A stretch of DNA of 64,000 nucleotides from Oxalobacteraceae bacterium (GTDB lineage: Bacteria > Pseudomonadota > Gammaproteobacteria > Burkholderiales > Burkholderiaceae_D), in NCBI GenBank assembly GCA_010024875.1, contig RGFZ01000011.1:1-64000 (forward strand), written 5' to 3'. Under the pieces are notes generated by a model. That model was not told the DNA's origin and ran no database searches. It saw only the letters and a program-made list of their open reading frames with translations. A program made the translations under genes and the position numbers. Of this stretch, positions 26,556-35,813 are shown in pieces. The number at the start of each line of letters is the position of its first letter. Position 1 is the first letter of the stretch.

Positions 26556-27902
26556 CTACAGTTCGCCCCGCGCCGCCATGTCACAAGCCTCTTTCATTGA
26601 CCGCGTCGCCATCTCCTCCAGCCATCCGAGATCAAGTTCCTGATGCGCCTCGCAAATGAACCAGGGTTCGCGCGAGTCCGGCTCCAGCATCACGCCGTGC
26701 TCAATGAGTTTCCATGCAAACGCACGATACAAATCGCTGTTGGTCACGCGCCAGTCGCGGTAATTGGTCGGCACGGTCGGCGTAAAGTGGATACCGAACA
26801 TCGCTGGCGGACCCGCAAACGCGTACTCGATGCCGGCACCTGTAAACACACGACCCAGCAGATCGCAGATCTGCGCACCTACACGGTCTATGGTCTTCAG
26901 CGCATCCGTCTGATCGAGTATCGTCAGCGTGGCATGTGCGGCCGAGAGCGCCACCAGATTGCCCGTGTAGGTACCACCGTGCACGACGCCCCCCTTGTAA
27001 GAACCCACAACGTCCATGACTTCGGCGCGGCCGCCAAACGCGGCGACAGGATAGCCGTTGCCCATCGCCTTGGCATAGGTCGTCAGATCGGCATGGATGC
27101 CGTACAACTGCTGCGCGCCCCCCCTGGCAACGCGAAAACCGGTCTTGACCTCGTCAATCACCAGCATCGCGCCATGCTCCGTGCACAGATCGCGCAGGCG
27201 CTGCAGCCATGCCTGAGTGGCCGAGATGCTGCCCGCATTGCCGATGATGGGTTCCAGCACCACGCAGGCGATCTGCTCGCCGCGATGCCTGAACAAGGCT
27301 TCGAGCATCGGCGTGTCATTCAGCACAATGAGTTCGACCAAATCACGCGCCTGTCCCGGGATACCGCCACCGAAAGGAATGACCGACGGCGGCAAACTGC
27401 CTTCCGGATCCCAATGCTCGATGTCCGACTTCCACATCATCTCGTCATACAGACCGTGGAATCCACCCTCAACAATGACGACACGGTCGCGTTTTGTAAA
27501 ACCACGTGCGGTGCGCACTGCCCCCATCACCGCTTCGGTACCCGAGTTCGCAAAACGCATTTTTTCGATGTTCGGGCACATTGATTTGATCTGCTTGACC
27601 ACTTCCGTGTCGAGCGAGGTCGCAAATCCAGACAAGGTGCCGCGTTGCGTGATCTGCTCGACGACAGCAGCGTCGACACGGTCATCACGGTAACCGAGAA
27701 TGATCGGGCCATAGCCCAAACGAAAATCAACATAGCGACGGCCATCGCAGTCGGTCAGCCAGCAGCCTTTGGAAGATTCGACAAAGACTGTGCGCTCATC
27801 ACCCCAGTAGCGATAGTTCTCTGCCACTCCTTGCGGCATGTGGCGATGCGCCTCGGCCATCAACTGCACCTGTCGTGCTCCGCGTTTGCTGAAATCCTGC
27901 AT
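26556..27902 (-). CDS. Class III PLP aminotransferase, glutamate-1-semialdehyde mutase-like
   Basis: 448 residues. The PLP-phosphate region ANSGTEAVMGAVRTARGFT (119-137), LVIDEVKTGFR with Asp250, and the Schiff-base Lys278 in TTYAKAMGNGYP are all present. The sequence looks like HemL but is longer, and it is not beside heme genes. It is last in a three-gene operon after a beta-hydroxyacid dehydrogenase (23 bases) and a methyltransferase. This is typical of catabolic class III transaminases that act on an omega-amino or beta-amino acid. Substrate not assigned. Confidence 0.9.
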   Translation of the reverse strand: MQDFSKRGARQVQLMAEAHRHMPQGVAENYRYWGDERTVFVESSKGCWLTDCDGRRYVDFRLGYGPIILGYRDDRVDAAVVEQITQRGTLSGFATSLDTEVVKQIKSMCPNIEKMRFANSGTEAVMGAVRTARGFTKRDRVVIVEGGFHGLYDEMMWKSDIEHWDPEGSLPPSVIPFGGGIPGQARDLVELIVLNDTPMLEALFRHRGEQIACVVLEPIIGNAGSISATQAWLQRLRDLCTEHGAMLVIDEVKTGFRVARGGAQQLYGIHADLTTYAKAMGNGYPVAAFGGRAEVMDVVGSYKGGVVHGGTYTGNLVALSAAHATLTILDQTDALKTIDRVGAQICDLLGRVFTGAGIEYAFAGPPAMFGIHFTPTVPTNYRDWRVTNSDLYRAFAWKLIEHGVMLEPDSREPWFICEAHQELDLGWLEEMATRSMKEACDMAARGEL

Positions 27903-27925
27903 AGTCTCTCGTTAAATCAAGTAGC

Positions 27926-28870
27926 TCACAGTGGCTGCCCATGCGGCGGGCGAAGCAGCAGGCCGACACGCTCCTCCAGTAGCCTCACCACATGAAGCTC
28001 GGCGGCCGATTCGCCGTAGGTCTCCATCGCCTGCCGAAACAGCGACTCGACGAAGCGGCCCATGGTCAGTTCATAGCCCTGGCTGCGCGCAATCTCGTTC
28101 ACCAGACCCAGATCCTTGCAGCACAGCGCCAGCGAAAAACTCGGATCGTAATGGCCCGCGAAAATCGAAGGCACATCATGCTCGGCGACCCAGCTATTGC
28201 CTGCGCTCGATTTGATCGCCTCCCACACAATCTCCAGTGGCACGCCGGCCTTCGCCCCCAACATCAGACCCTCGCCGATAGCCGCGGCGCTGACGAACCA
28301 GAGCAGATTGGTCAGTAGTTTGATCGTTGCGCCGTTGCCTGGCGCACCCACATGAAACACTTTGTTACCCAGCACGTCCAGCAGAGGCTTGTGTTTTTCA
28401 AAGCATTGCGCATCGCCGCCGACAAAAATTGACAGCCGTCCCTCGGCCGCCGCATCGATTGCATTCGTGATCGGCGCCTCCAAAAAATCGATCCCGCGCT
28501 CCTTGGCCTTGTCCACTAGCTCGCGGGCAAGATCAGCGGCACTCGTAGAAGTATCGATAATGGTTGTCCCCGCCGGCAGCGAGGCGATCAGACCCTCCTC
28601 GCCCAGCATGACCTCGCGCACCTGAGGCGGTCCCGGCAAAGAGCTGATGACGACGTCGCATTGTGACGCGCCCTCGGCAAGGCTGGCCACCTCGCGAGCG
28701 CCCATGCTGACTAGGCTGGCAGTTTTTTCAGCGGCCTTATCGAACACGCACAGCGTGTAGCCCGCACGGATGAGATTGGCGGCCATGGGCTTGCCCATGT
28801 TGCCGACCCCGACAAAGAAAAGGCGCGGCTTGCCCGCGCCTGAGGCACCCGTTTTCATGGAAGCTGTCAT
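27926..28870 (-). CDS. Beta-hydroxyacid dehydrogenase, HIBADH/GarR family
   Basis: 314 residues from the ATG at 28870; MKTGAS at 28858 is an alternative. The NAD(P) motif FVGVGNMGKPMAANL starts near residue 19, DTSTSAADLAREL is the substrate-binding signature, and the catalytic Lys lies in GNGATIKLLTNLL. The family oxidises 3-hydroxyisobutyrate, tartronate semialdehyde and related beta-hydroxyacids. Its start is seven bases below the stop of the methyltransferase gene, and the aminotransferase follows, which suggests oxidation to a semialdehyde that the aminotransferase then handles, or the reverse. Confidence 0.9.
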   Translation of the reverse strand: MTASMKTGASGAGKPRLFFVGVGNMGKPMAANLIRAGYTLCVFDKAAEKTASLVSMGAREVASLAEGASQCDVVISSLPGPPQVREVMLGEEGLIASLPAGTTIIDTSTSAADLARELVDKAKERGIDFLEAPITNAIDAAAEGRLSIFVGGDAQCFEKHKPLLDVLGNKVFHVGAPGNGATIKLLTNLLWFVSAAAIGEGLMLGAKAGVPLEIVWEAIKSSAGNSWVAEHDVPSIFAGHYDPSFSLALCCKDLGLVNEIARSQGYELTMGRFVESLFRQAMETYGESAAELHVVRLLEERVGLLLRPPHGQPL

Positions 28871-28877
28871 GACAAAG

Positions 28878-29588
28878 TCAGACCTTCCTGAACGCGATGA
28901 AGTGGCTTGATTTCTCGGCACTGGCATCATGTTCGAAACCATGCTCGGAAAGCAGCGCCAGCGCCTCCGGCCAGCGGTAAGTACGGTAATTAATGGTCTG
29001 CGACATCACGACATGTGCGTGATCGGCAAGGTAATAATGCTTGATGAAGCCATGCTCCGCCGGTTCGATTTTTTGAGAATACAGCATGCCATTGGAGATC
29101 GGTTTTTCATAATCATGATGCGGGCCTTGAATGCCCAGCAGCAGCTGACCGCCCGAATTGACATGACGAGCCACGCGCGCCAGTCCCTGGTGGTTTTCTT
29201 CTTCCTGATACAAATGGCTGACCATGAAAGGTTCGCTATCGCCATCAACCACAAAATACCAGACACCGCCATACGAGAAAGCGAGGTCGTAGCGTTTCTG
29301 AAGATCGAAATTCGTGACATTCTGCAGCGAGAGTGAAATGTTCGGAAACTGCTGCAAGCGCTCGGACGCAATCGACAGCATCGCCTCGGTGAGATCAACA
29401 CCCATGATTTCCGTACCCGGCTGGCGCTGGCCGAGTTCTTCCAGAATCAGTCCCGTGCCACAGCCAATCTCAAGTACGCTGCCTAAGTTGCTGTTACGGG
29501 TAATATTTTCTACGATTTTCTGATAGTCGTAATAGCCTGATGTCATGATCAGGTCGTAATACGCTGACATATTGGTGTAATCGCCCAT
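28878..29588 (-). CDS. Class I SAM-dependent methyltransferase
   Basis: 236 residues, with a run of Gs as the ribosome binding site. Motif I is VLEIGCGTGLILEEL (residues 39-53), motif II EIMGVDLTEAML. A middle insertion with many aromatic and acidic residues (WYFVVDGDSEPF) probably shapes the substrate pocket. It leads an operon with the beta-hydroxyacid dehydrogenase and aminotransferase. The substrate is not evident. Methyltransferase plus dehydrogenase plus transaminase suggests small-molecule modification rather than rRNA or quinone methylation. Confidence 0.85.
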   Translation of the reverse strand: MGDYTNMSAYYDLIMTSGYYDYQKIVENITRNSNLGSVLEIGCGTGLILEELGQRQPGTEIMGVDLTEAMLSIASERLQQFPNISLSLQNVTNFDLQKRYDLAFSYGGVWYFVVDGDSEPFMVSHLYQEEENHQGLARVARHVNSGGQLLLGIQGPHHDYEKPISNGMLYSQKIEPAEHGFIKHYYLADHAHVVMSQTINYRTYRWPEALALLSEHGFEHDASAEKSSHFIAFRKV

Positions 29589-29749
29589 TGCTTTTGGAAC
29601 TCCCCCCTGTTTGTATCTTATTCGCGCGTCAGACGGTCGCCGACTTGCGCTTTATTTATTATGTAGCGCCCAACCTTGACAATAGGCCGTCGTTTTTTTC
29701 TAGTCGCATGAAATGAAAAGACTGCGTGTCGGATCGCATGGGTAATTCG

Positions 29750-30130
29750 TCAATCCGGATTTTCCTCGCTACGTTGATTACGATTCTTGCGAATCACAAA
29801 AACGGCCATCGCCAGCAGCACAATAGCCCCTGATTCTGCGAGGAGTTCAAGCGACTCCATTGCCTTCCCCTCAAGGATAATCATCCGACACAAGGCCGTG
29901 ATGGTAATGTAGATGGGAATAGAGATCGGTATCCTTCGATGGCGATAGAACGCGGCCACCATACCGATGACTTCAAGGTACAAAAACAGCAGCAGCAGAT
30001 CAGCCAGCTTCACCGTACCCGACAAGAGGATGGTCTGCACTTCCTGAAAAATGGCTGCCACCGTCAGCACGGCGATGACAACCAGAACCGCTCTTTCGGA
30101 GACCTCGAAGATTTTTTCTATGATGGACAT
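29750..30130 (-). CDS. psiE: PsiE-family membrane protein
   Basis: 126 residues from the ATG at 30130, or 134 from a GTG at 30154; neither has a clear ribosome binding site. Four hydrophobic helices are seen, with the PsiE-like centre YLEVIGMVAAFYRHRRIPISI. PsiE is induced by phosphate starvation in E. coli; its role is unknown. It follows a small membrane protein gene on the same strand and probably shares its transcript. Confidence 0.82.
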   Translation of the reverse strand: MSIIEKIFEVSERAVLVVIAVLTVAAIFQEVQTILLSGTVKLADLLLLFLYLEVIGMVAAFYRHRRIPISIPIYITITALCRMIILEGKAMESLELLAESGAIVLLAMAVFVIRKNRNQRSEENPD

Positions 30131-30159
30131 GGCAGGTCTGCTCTCGTCGACCACGTGTA

Positions 30160-30378
30160 TTAACTGAAGATCATCACGGAAGCCAACCCGCAGAGCAGGA
30201 GCAGAATCATTAGCAAGCTATGCTGAATCACCGTTAGAAGACGGCCATCCGGCGTGTTCCTGTATGTTTTCGTCGCCTCTTTGTCGATGTGCAGAAAGCC
30301 GGCAAAATATTCAATCACCATGATAATCACCATACCGGCCAACAATCCCTGACCAAACAACTGAAGTTTAGACATCAT
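30160..30378 (-). CDS. Small two-helix membrane protein upstream of psiE
   Basis: 72 residues, with GGAGG before the double ATG. Two hydrophobic helices (about 9-26 and 52-70) flank a short polar loop. No family recognised. It lies directly before psiE, so it may act with it. Confidence 0.65.
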   Translation of the reverse strand: MMSKLQLFGQGLLAGMVIIMVIEYFAGFLHIDKEATKTYRNTPDGRLLTVIQHSLLMILLLLCGLASVMIFS

Positions 30379-30469
30379 CGCCTCCTGTTTTTTTATGATT
30401 ACGCTCGGGAAGTGCTGCCTAGGTCTACCTCGGGAATGTCACGAGCAGTAACTGCAATCTCCCTTTTCG

Positions 30470-30883
30470 TCAGTCAAGCACCTTACGATTGTTCTTGATC
30501 GATATGCCCATTGCATACGGCTCCAGGCTTTGCTCGCTCACACCGTAGGCCGACATGAAACGACTGAAAAGCGCCTGCTCCTGCGGAGCCGCCACGCCAT
30601 CGGCCAGCAAAGAATCGAGTAAATTCAGCAGCACGCAGAGCTTTTGATCAGCATTCAGTAGCGCAGCAGATTCTGCGAGAAAGGCATCCAGATCCTTGGA
30701 TTTCGCATATCTGCCGGCATTGTCGAACAGTGTTTTGTCGTTGCCCAGTGCCTGCAGGACCTGACCAATTTCTTCTGCCTCTACCGCTCCGTCTGCGTGA
30801 ATCATGTGCAGCAGCCCAACTGCCAATGCTAACTTGGGCGTTAGATCCGGCGGACTTCCTTTGAACATATCGAACAATCCCAT
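30470..30883 (-). CDS. TerB-like protein
   Basis: 137 residues from the ATG at 30883, with AGAGG upstream. The all-helical TerB/DjlA-like fold is suggested by two repeated acidic motifs, HADGAVEAEEI (30-40) and LADGVAAPQEQALF (about 93-106), which in TerB bind a divalent cation. Tellurite-resistance TerB proteins work in larger operons, absent here, so a role in tellurite resistance should not be assumed. Confidence 0.78.
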   Translation of the reverse strand: MGLFDMFKGSPPDLTPKLALAVGLLHMIHADGAVEAEEIGQVLQALGNDKTLFDNAGRYAKSKDLDAFLAESAALLNADQKLCVLLNLLDSLLADGVAAPQEQALFSRFMSAYGVSEQSLEPYAMGISIKNNRKVLD

Positions 30884-31215
30884 GGCTTGCCTCTTTTTTA
30901 AATGATTAGTAATGCGACCAGACCACGTCACCGTGTTTTTCGCTGCATGGCCTCGTTATCAATGTTAACCGAGACACCCGACTTGCAGGCAGCCTTGTGC
31001 TTCAAAAATTGGAAAGCCCGTCATTATGTTGCCATTATCAGATCGAATAATCGAACCAACGGATGACGGCATCGCATCTTGAATTGTCGGCAGCCGGCCT
31101 GATGCCGCCGCCTTCGTAACTTTCGTAAACGAAAACCTACTGCAAAGCGTAACTCGCCAAAGAAAAACGCCTGCTTTTATTCAAAGCAGGCGTCCGAAGG
31201 GAATAGCGCGTCGGA
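30884..31215. other. 332-base intergenic region, no gene seen
   Basis: Between the TerB-like and motA genes on minus. It holds the motA terminator at 31163-31193 and otherwise no coding frame or promoter that I can support. Confidence 0.5.
31163..31193 (-). terminator. Rho-independent terminator of motA
   Basis: ACGCCTGCTTT and AAAGCAGGCGT form a perfect 11-base stem around a 5-base loop. On the minus strand it is followed by a run of Ts, 23 bases below the motA stop. Confidence 0.85.
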
Positions 31216-32041
31216 TTACTTGCCACGCAATCCGTCAAACACTTCCGCAAAACCGGGCTGGTTGTGATGACTGATCACGCCGCGCGCCGCTTCAATCACC
31301 AGCGGCACCGGATGTCCGCGCAGTGTGTTGACGATCATTTCATTGATCACCTTGTAGACCTGACCATCTTCATCAATGATCTGACCGAGGCGGTTGGCCA
31401 GCGGGTCGAACACGCCATAAGCCACGAACACCCCAAGGAAGGTCCCCACCAGCGCCGAACCGATCAGGGCACCGAGTACCGGTGGTGGCTGGTCAATCGC
31501 GCCCATGGTTTTCACCACACCCAACACGCAGGCCACAATACCGAGCGCTGGCAGCGCACCCGCAATGGAGGCCAGGGTACCTTGATACTTCAATTCGTCA
31601 TGGTGGTGTGTCTTGATCGCATTTTTCATCACATCATCGACCGCGTCTGCATCCAGATTGCCTTGGGCGATCACCACAAGTCGCAGCGTGTCGCAGATCA
31701 TGTGCACAATCCCATGGTCTGCTGCGAGCTTCGGATACTCGCCAAAGATCGCCGACGCCCTCTTTCTTCATCACATTCAGCAGCTTACCCACCAGCAGGA
31801 TCAGGTCCAGATAATCCTGCGGACCATAGGTCGGCCCCTTGATGCACTTGACGATGCCACCGATGGCGCCTTTGAAGATGCCCAGACTGTTGCCGATCAG
31901 TGCCGCACCAATCGCCGAGCCCACGATAATGAAGCCCTCAATAGGAGCCGCCTTGATGATCGGCGCCATTTTTCCGCCCGCCATGATGTAGCCGCCGAAC
32001 ACGCAGCCAAACACGACACCCAGTCCCACGAAGAAAAACAT
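31216..32041 (-). pseudogene. motA: motA flagellar stator gene, frameshifted in the middle
   Basis: From the ATG at 32041 (AAGGAG upstream) the frame gives a normal MotA start: FFFVGLGVVFGCVFGGYIM, then membrane helices and VGKLLNVMKKEGVG. After that the frame runs out of MotA sequence near 31750 (WRVSEARSRPWD is not MotA). The true continuation IFGEYPKLAADHGIVHMICD appears in another frame and runs to 31216 with helices 3 and 4. About a dozen residues that normally join KKEGVG to IFGEYPK are missing, so the lesion is a short deletion with a frameshift in the cytoplasmic loop carrying the conserved torque-generating charges. A strain with this sequence should lack this stator unless another motA exists. 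Confidence 0.82.
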
Positions 32042-32266
32042 GTGCCTCTCCTTAAGCAAGCCGCAGCGCGCAGCATCTTGGCGCACTCCATCGGTTTGTA
32101 TATCGACACGGGCGGCAATAATTGAAGTGCGCCGCCGAAAGGTATTATTGCAATTGTGAAACAAAGCTGGCGTGAACACCAGCCCTGAAAAGCGCAACGA
32201 TCATTCGGATAAACAGGTTTATTACCTTTTTAAAAACATATTTCGGCAAGCCGATTCGAAATTGAT

Positions 32267-32473
32267 TCAGAAAAGACACCAGACACCGAGGCAGCGCCCG
32301 GTCGCCAGCTGAATCAAGAAATCAATCAGCCCACCGATCAGCATGGCCGGAACGCCGAGATACATGAGAATCAGTAGCCAGCCTGCTGCCGTGATGCGTG
32401 GTTTGTCGATGTCATAGCCGAGGATGGGCTGAGCTTTTTCTTGTTTCATCGAAGGGCCAAATAAGCGTGACAT
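32267..32473 (-). CDS. Small membrane protein
   Basis: 68 residues from the ATG at 32473; MKQEKAQPILGYDID at 32449 may be the real start. PRITAAGWLLILMYLGVP begins a long hydrophobic stretch, and a Cys-containing end (GRCLGVWCLF) follows. Similar short proteins occur in Burkholderiales without a known role. Divergent from the GNAT gene. Confidence 0.62.
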   Translation of the reverse strand: MSRLFGPSMKQEKAQPILGYDIDKPRITAAGWLLILMYLGVPAMLIGGLIDFLIQLATGRCLGVWCLF

Positions 32474-32541
32474 GCCGATATCGCTGCGTCGACCGATTAT
32501 AGCCACTGAACACACGCCAAAAGCCGTCGCCTCTTAGATTT

Positions 32542-33462
32542 ATGCATATTCTCTGGAACCAGATTGATTATCAGCCGTGGGACATCGCCCACGCTACCCA
32601 CAACAGCGCGATGCAGCAGGACTGGGCCTATGGCACAAGTCTCAAGGCACTGGGTATTGAGGTGCATCGTGCCGAGGTGATACTCGACGGTGAAACGGTC
32701 GCACTCGCGCAATTCATCTGCCGGCGCTATGGTTTTCTGGTGGGATTCGCACTCTGCACACGTGGCCCGATATGGCTCAAGCCCCTGCCCGCCGATGAGC
32801 GTGCGCGTATTTATGTCGCGCTCAAGCGCAGCCTACCGATGAAGCGCCCTCGGTTTGCGCTGTTCTCGCCCGACACGCTGGATCCGTCAGATGAAAGCCT
32901 GGCTCCCCTGACGCGCGTGATGACCGGTTACTCGACTGTGCTGATCGATCTGACACAAACGCCCGAGGCCTTCCGCGCCGGCATGGAGGGACGTTGGCGT
33001 AATCGGTTGGTGGCCTCGGAAAAAGCCAGTCTGAATGTCGTTCGTACGGGCGCCAATCCCGCGCAATACCGCTGGCTGCTAGAAGAAGAGCAGTCACAAC
33101 GGCAGAGCAAAGGATTCCATGGACTGCCGATCGAGTTTGTTGAAAGCTATATTCATTCGCGCAGCCAAACCTCGAAAACCATGCTGGTACTGCGCGCCGA
33201 GCACAAGAAAGACAAAGTCGCTGCAATGCTCTTCCTGTTGCACGGCAGCTCAGCAACTTATCACGTAGGTTGGTCGAATGAGACGGGTCGAGATACGAAT
33301 GCGCATAACTTGCTACTGTGGCAGGCGTTTCATCAGCTCAAAGAGCGAGGTATTCGTACGCTGGACCTTGGCGGCATCAACACGCGCAGCCTCGCGGGCA
33401 TTTCGCGTTTCAAGATAGGCTCAGGAGGCAAGGTCGTGACCTATGCCGGGACTTACGTGTGA
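32542..33462 (+). CDS. FemAB-like GNAT-fold acyltransferase
   Basis: 306 residues. Two GNAT halves are suggested, with the C-terminal block typical of the FemAB/BioF2-like group: KVAAMLFLLHGSSATYHVGWS and AHNLLLWQAFHQLKERGIRTLDLGG. Such proteins transfer amino acids or acyl groups, for example in peptidoglycan bridges or exopolysaccharide modification. No tRNA or cell-wall neighbour narrows this down. It converges with the next gene by 22 bases. Confidence 0.78.
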   Translation: MHILWNQIDYQPWDIAHATHNSAMQQDWAYGTSLKALGIEVHRAEVILDGETVALAQFICRRYGFLVGFALCTRGPIWLKPLPADERARIYVALKRSLPMKRPRFALFSPDTLDPSDESLAPLTRVMTGYSTVLIDLTQTPEAFRAGMEGRWRNRLVASEKASLNVVRTGANPAQYRWLLEEEQSQRQSKGFHGLPIEFVESYIHSRSQTSKTMLVLRAEHKKDKVAAMLFLLHGSSATYHVGWSNETGRDTNAHNLLLWQAFHQLKERGIRTLDLGGINTRSLAGISRFKIGSGGKVVTYAGTYV

Positions 33463-33484
33463 TTGAAGGGCTCGTGGCCGGCAC

Positions 33485-34234
33485 TCAATGGCGCTGGAAC
33501 GGCGCTCGGTAAATCCAGACGGGCTTGTCGGGCAGTGTATCCAGCACCGCCTCCGGCTTGAGCTCTTGCGCGACAAACTCCAGGCTGACCAAATACGAAC
33601 CCGGTTTCATTTCTGCGTTCGCTTTGTCGACTGCCCGAGGCATGGTCTCTGGCCGTTGAAACAGATAGACCATGTCATAACGACCCCAGTCATCTCGCCA
33701 CATATCGCCCTGCCGTATGCGCGCCCACGGGCACAACAAGCCCGTGATTATGCGCAGCGGCCAGCTCCATTCCGTACCATGCAGCGTGACGTCGGGATAC
33801 ACGGCGCGCAGAGCGCGCAGTCCATGGCCCAGTCCGCAGCCCGCATCAAGCACCAATGCGCCAGCGCGCAGCCGCGCATGAACTGGCAGGTCTGTCAGTG
33901 CAGCAGCAGGCGTTGGGAACAGCGGCGCATCGCGCCACGCATTCATCGGATAGACCAACAGCACGATCAACAGTGGCAAGAGCCACGCCCAGCCGGGCAA
34001 GGCACCCGCGCCAGAGAGCAGCAGAGACAGAGGAAACCCAGCGGCCACGGCAATCCGACGTGAGAGCGTCCCGGCCAGCACCGATGCCAGCGCGCCAAAA
34101 GCAGTCGCCACCGCCACACTCAACCAAGGCAACAGCTCGACACGCAACAGCACCAGATAGAGAATCCAGCTGAACGTCCACGCCAGCAGCGCAGGCGCAG
34201 GCCATCGAAACAGGAAAAAGTTTATTTTCAGCAC
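33485..34234 (-). CDS. Membrane-linked SAM-dependent methyltransferase
   Basis: 249 residues from a GTG at 34234 (VLKINFFLF); the frame goes up to a TTG at 34270. Residues 1-100 hold about four hydrophobic helices, and the soluble half begins with motif I, ALVLDAGCGLGHGLRAL, followed by DVTLHGTEWSWPL and GDMWRDDWGRYDMVYLFQRPE. A membrane-anchored methyltransferase is an uncommon layout, but it is seen in proteobacterial conserved hypotheticals. TATAAT lies only a few bases above the GTG, which would make a very short leader if used. Confidence 0.75.
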   Translation of the reverse strand: MLKINFFLFRWPAPALLAWTFSWILYLVLLRVELLPWLSVAVATAFGALASVLAGTLSRRIAVAAGFPLSLLLSGAGALPGWAWLLPLLIVLLVYPMNAWRDAPLFPTPAAALTDLPVHARLRAGALVLDAGCGLGHGLRALRAVYPDVTLHGTEWSWPLRIITGLLCPWARIRQGDMWRDDWGRYDMVYLFQRPETMPRAVDKANAEMKPGSYLVSLEFVAQELKPEAVLDTLPDKPVWIYRAPFQRH

Positions 34235-34320
34235 AAGCGGATTATATTCGTCACGTGCACAGCAGAACAAAAGTGACTACACTGCGCCCGCAGGATCTTT
34301 AACTACTCACGGAGACCCCC

Positions 34321-34542
34321 ATGAAAGTCAAACAAATACTGACCGGCGTGGAGCTAGTGATCGCCGACCTCGAAGTCGAACTCAATGGCAGCGTACAATC
34401 CAGTCACACGCTATGCGCGCTGCTGAAAGATGACAATCAGCGTGAAGTCCTGATACCGCTGAACACACCGGATGGGCGTCCCATCTTCATGAACCCGGAC
34501 AATGCGATCGCAGACGGCGTCGGGTCGCATGGTACTTCCTGA
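34321..34542 (+). CDS. Small unknown protein upstream of nhaA
   Basis: 73 residues, with GGAG before the ATG. Beta-rich start (VKQILTGVELVIADLEVELN) and no membrane helix. It ends 12 bases before nhaA and is probably co-transcribed. No family recognised. Confidence 0.65.
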   Translation: MKVKQILTGVELVIADLEVELNGSVQSSHTLCALLKDDNQREVLIPLNTPDGRPIFMNPDNAIADGVGSHGTS

Positions 34543-34554
34543 CGAAGCTGAGTC

Positions 34555-35745
34555 ATGCCCACACGCCAGCTCAGCGAAACCTTCATTCGATTTTTCGAGT
34601 CGGAGAAATCCGGTGGCATCCTGCTGCTCATCTGCACCACTTTGGCGCTGACGCTGGCAAATTCAGCGATCGGTCCGCAGTATCTCGCCTTCTGGCAAAC
34701 GGAGGTGCTAGGGCTGAGCCTCGAGCACTGGATCAATGATGGTCTGATGGCCATCTTCTTCCTGATGATCGGCCTGGAGCTGGAGCGCGAACTCTATGTC
34801 GGTGAGCTGTCGAACCTACGCAATGCGCTGCTCCCGATATTTGCGGCGCTGGGTGGCATGCTTGCTCCTGCACTGATCCACTATGGGTTCAATGCCGGCC
34901 TGCCCGCGCAGGCAGGCATCGGCATACCCATGGCGACCGATATCGCATTCGCGCTGGGTGCCCTGGCCCTGCTGGGCGCGCGTGTACCTGCATCGCTGAA
35001 AATCTTTGTCGTTGCCTTCGCCGTCATTGATGATCTCGGCGCAATCGTGATGATTGCGCTGTTTTACAGTAAAGGATTATCGGTCACCTATGTTGCGGGT
35101 AGCGTGGCCATCTGGCTTGCGCTGCTGCTGCTCAATCGCTTCATGCGCGTCACCTATTTGCCGGCCTATCTGATCGGCGGCCTGCTAATGTGGCTGCTGA
35201 TGCTGAAGTCAGGCATACACGCCACCGTCGCTGGTGTCATGCTCGCCTTCGCTATCCCTTTCTGGTCGCGCTCAGAAGAAGAGCACTCGCCTTCCCATCG
35301 GCTGGAGAATCGGCTACACCGTCCCGTCGCGTTCATCGTGCTGCCTTTGTTTGCATTGGCGAATACCGGCGTACTATTGAATGCCGACTTGATCACTGAA
35401 CTATTGAGCACTAACAGTATCGGTATTCTTGCCGGGCTGGTGATCGGCAAACCGCTCGGCGTGGTGACTCTGTCTCTGCTGGCGATAGGGCTAGGCCTGT
35501 GCAAACTGCCGCCGGACATGCGGATCACACATCTTGCGGGCGCGGGTATCCTGGGCGGGATAGGCTTCACGATGTCCATCTTCATCACGAACCTGGCTTT
35601 CGCGGATGATCTGATCAATGTGCATACTTCAAAGATCGCGGTATTCTGCGCATCGCTGATTGCAGGAATCCTGGGGCTGGTCTGGCTACGGATGTGTGCG
35701 ATGCCCGATGACGAAGACAGCGCCGCGCAGCAAGGCGGAGTGTAA
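34555..35745 (+). CDS. nhaA: NhaA sodium/proton antiporter
   Basis: 396 residues, family length, with about twelve membrane helices. The transport pair is Asp159-Asp160 in AFAVIDDLGAIV, and IPMATDIAFALGALALLG, the helix IV region, precedes it. NhaA exports Na+ or Li+ in exchange for two protons at alkaline pH. Its late block AGAGILGGIGFTMSIFI is intact. It follows the small gene at 34321 closely. Confidence 0.95.
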   Translation: MPTRQLSETFIRFFESEKSGGILLLICTTLALTLANSAIGPQYLAFWQTEVLGLSLEHWINDGLMAIFFLMIGLELERELYVGELSNLRNALLPIFAALGGMLAPALIHYGFNAGLPAQAGIGIPMATDIAFALGALALLGARVPASLKIFVVAFAVIDDLGAIVMIALFYSKGLSVTYVAGSVAIWLALLLLNRFMRVTYLPAYLIGGLLMWLLMLKSGIHATVAGVMLAFAIPFWSRSEEEHSPSHRLENRLHRPVAFIVLPLFALANTGVLLNADLITELLSTNSIGILAGLVIGKPLGVVTLSLLAIGLGLCKLPPDMRITHLAGAGILGGIGFTMSIFITNLAFADDLINVHTSKIAVFCASLIAGILGLVWLRMCAMPDDEDSAAQQGGV

Positions 35746-35813
35746 AGTCGGCGCGAAGTGATTTGACGACGTGATCAACTCCGGGCTGAACCTCGCGAGT
35801 TGATCCGGACAGC

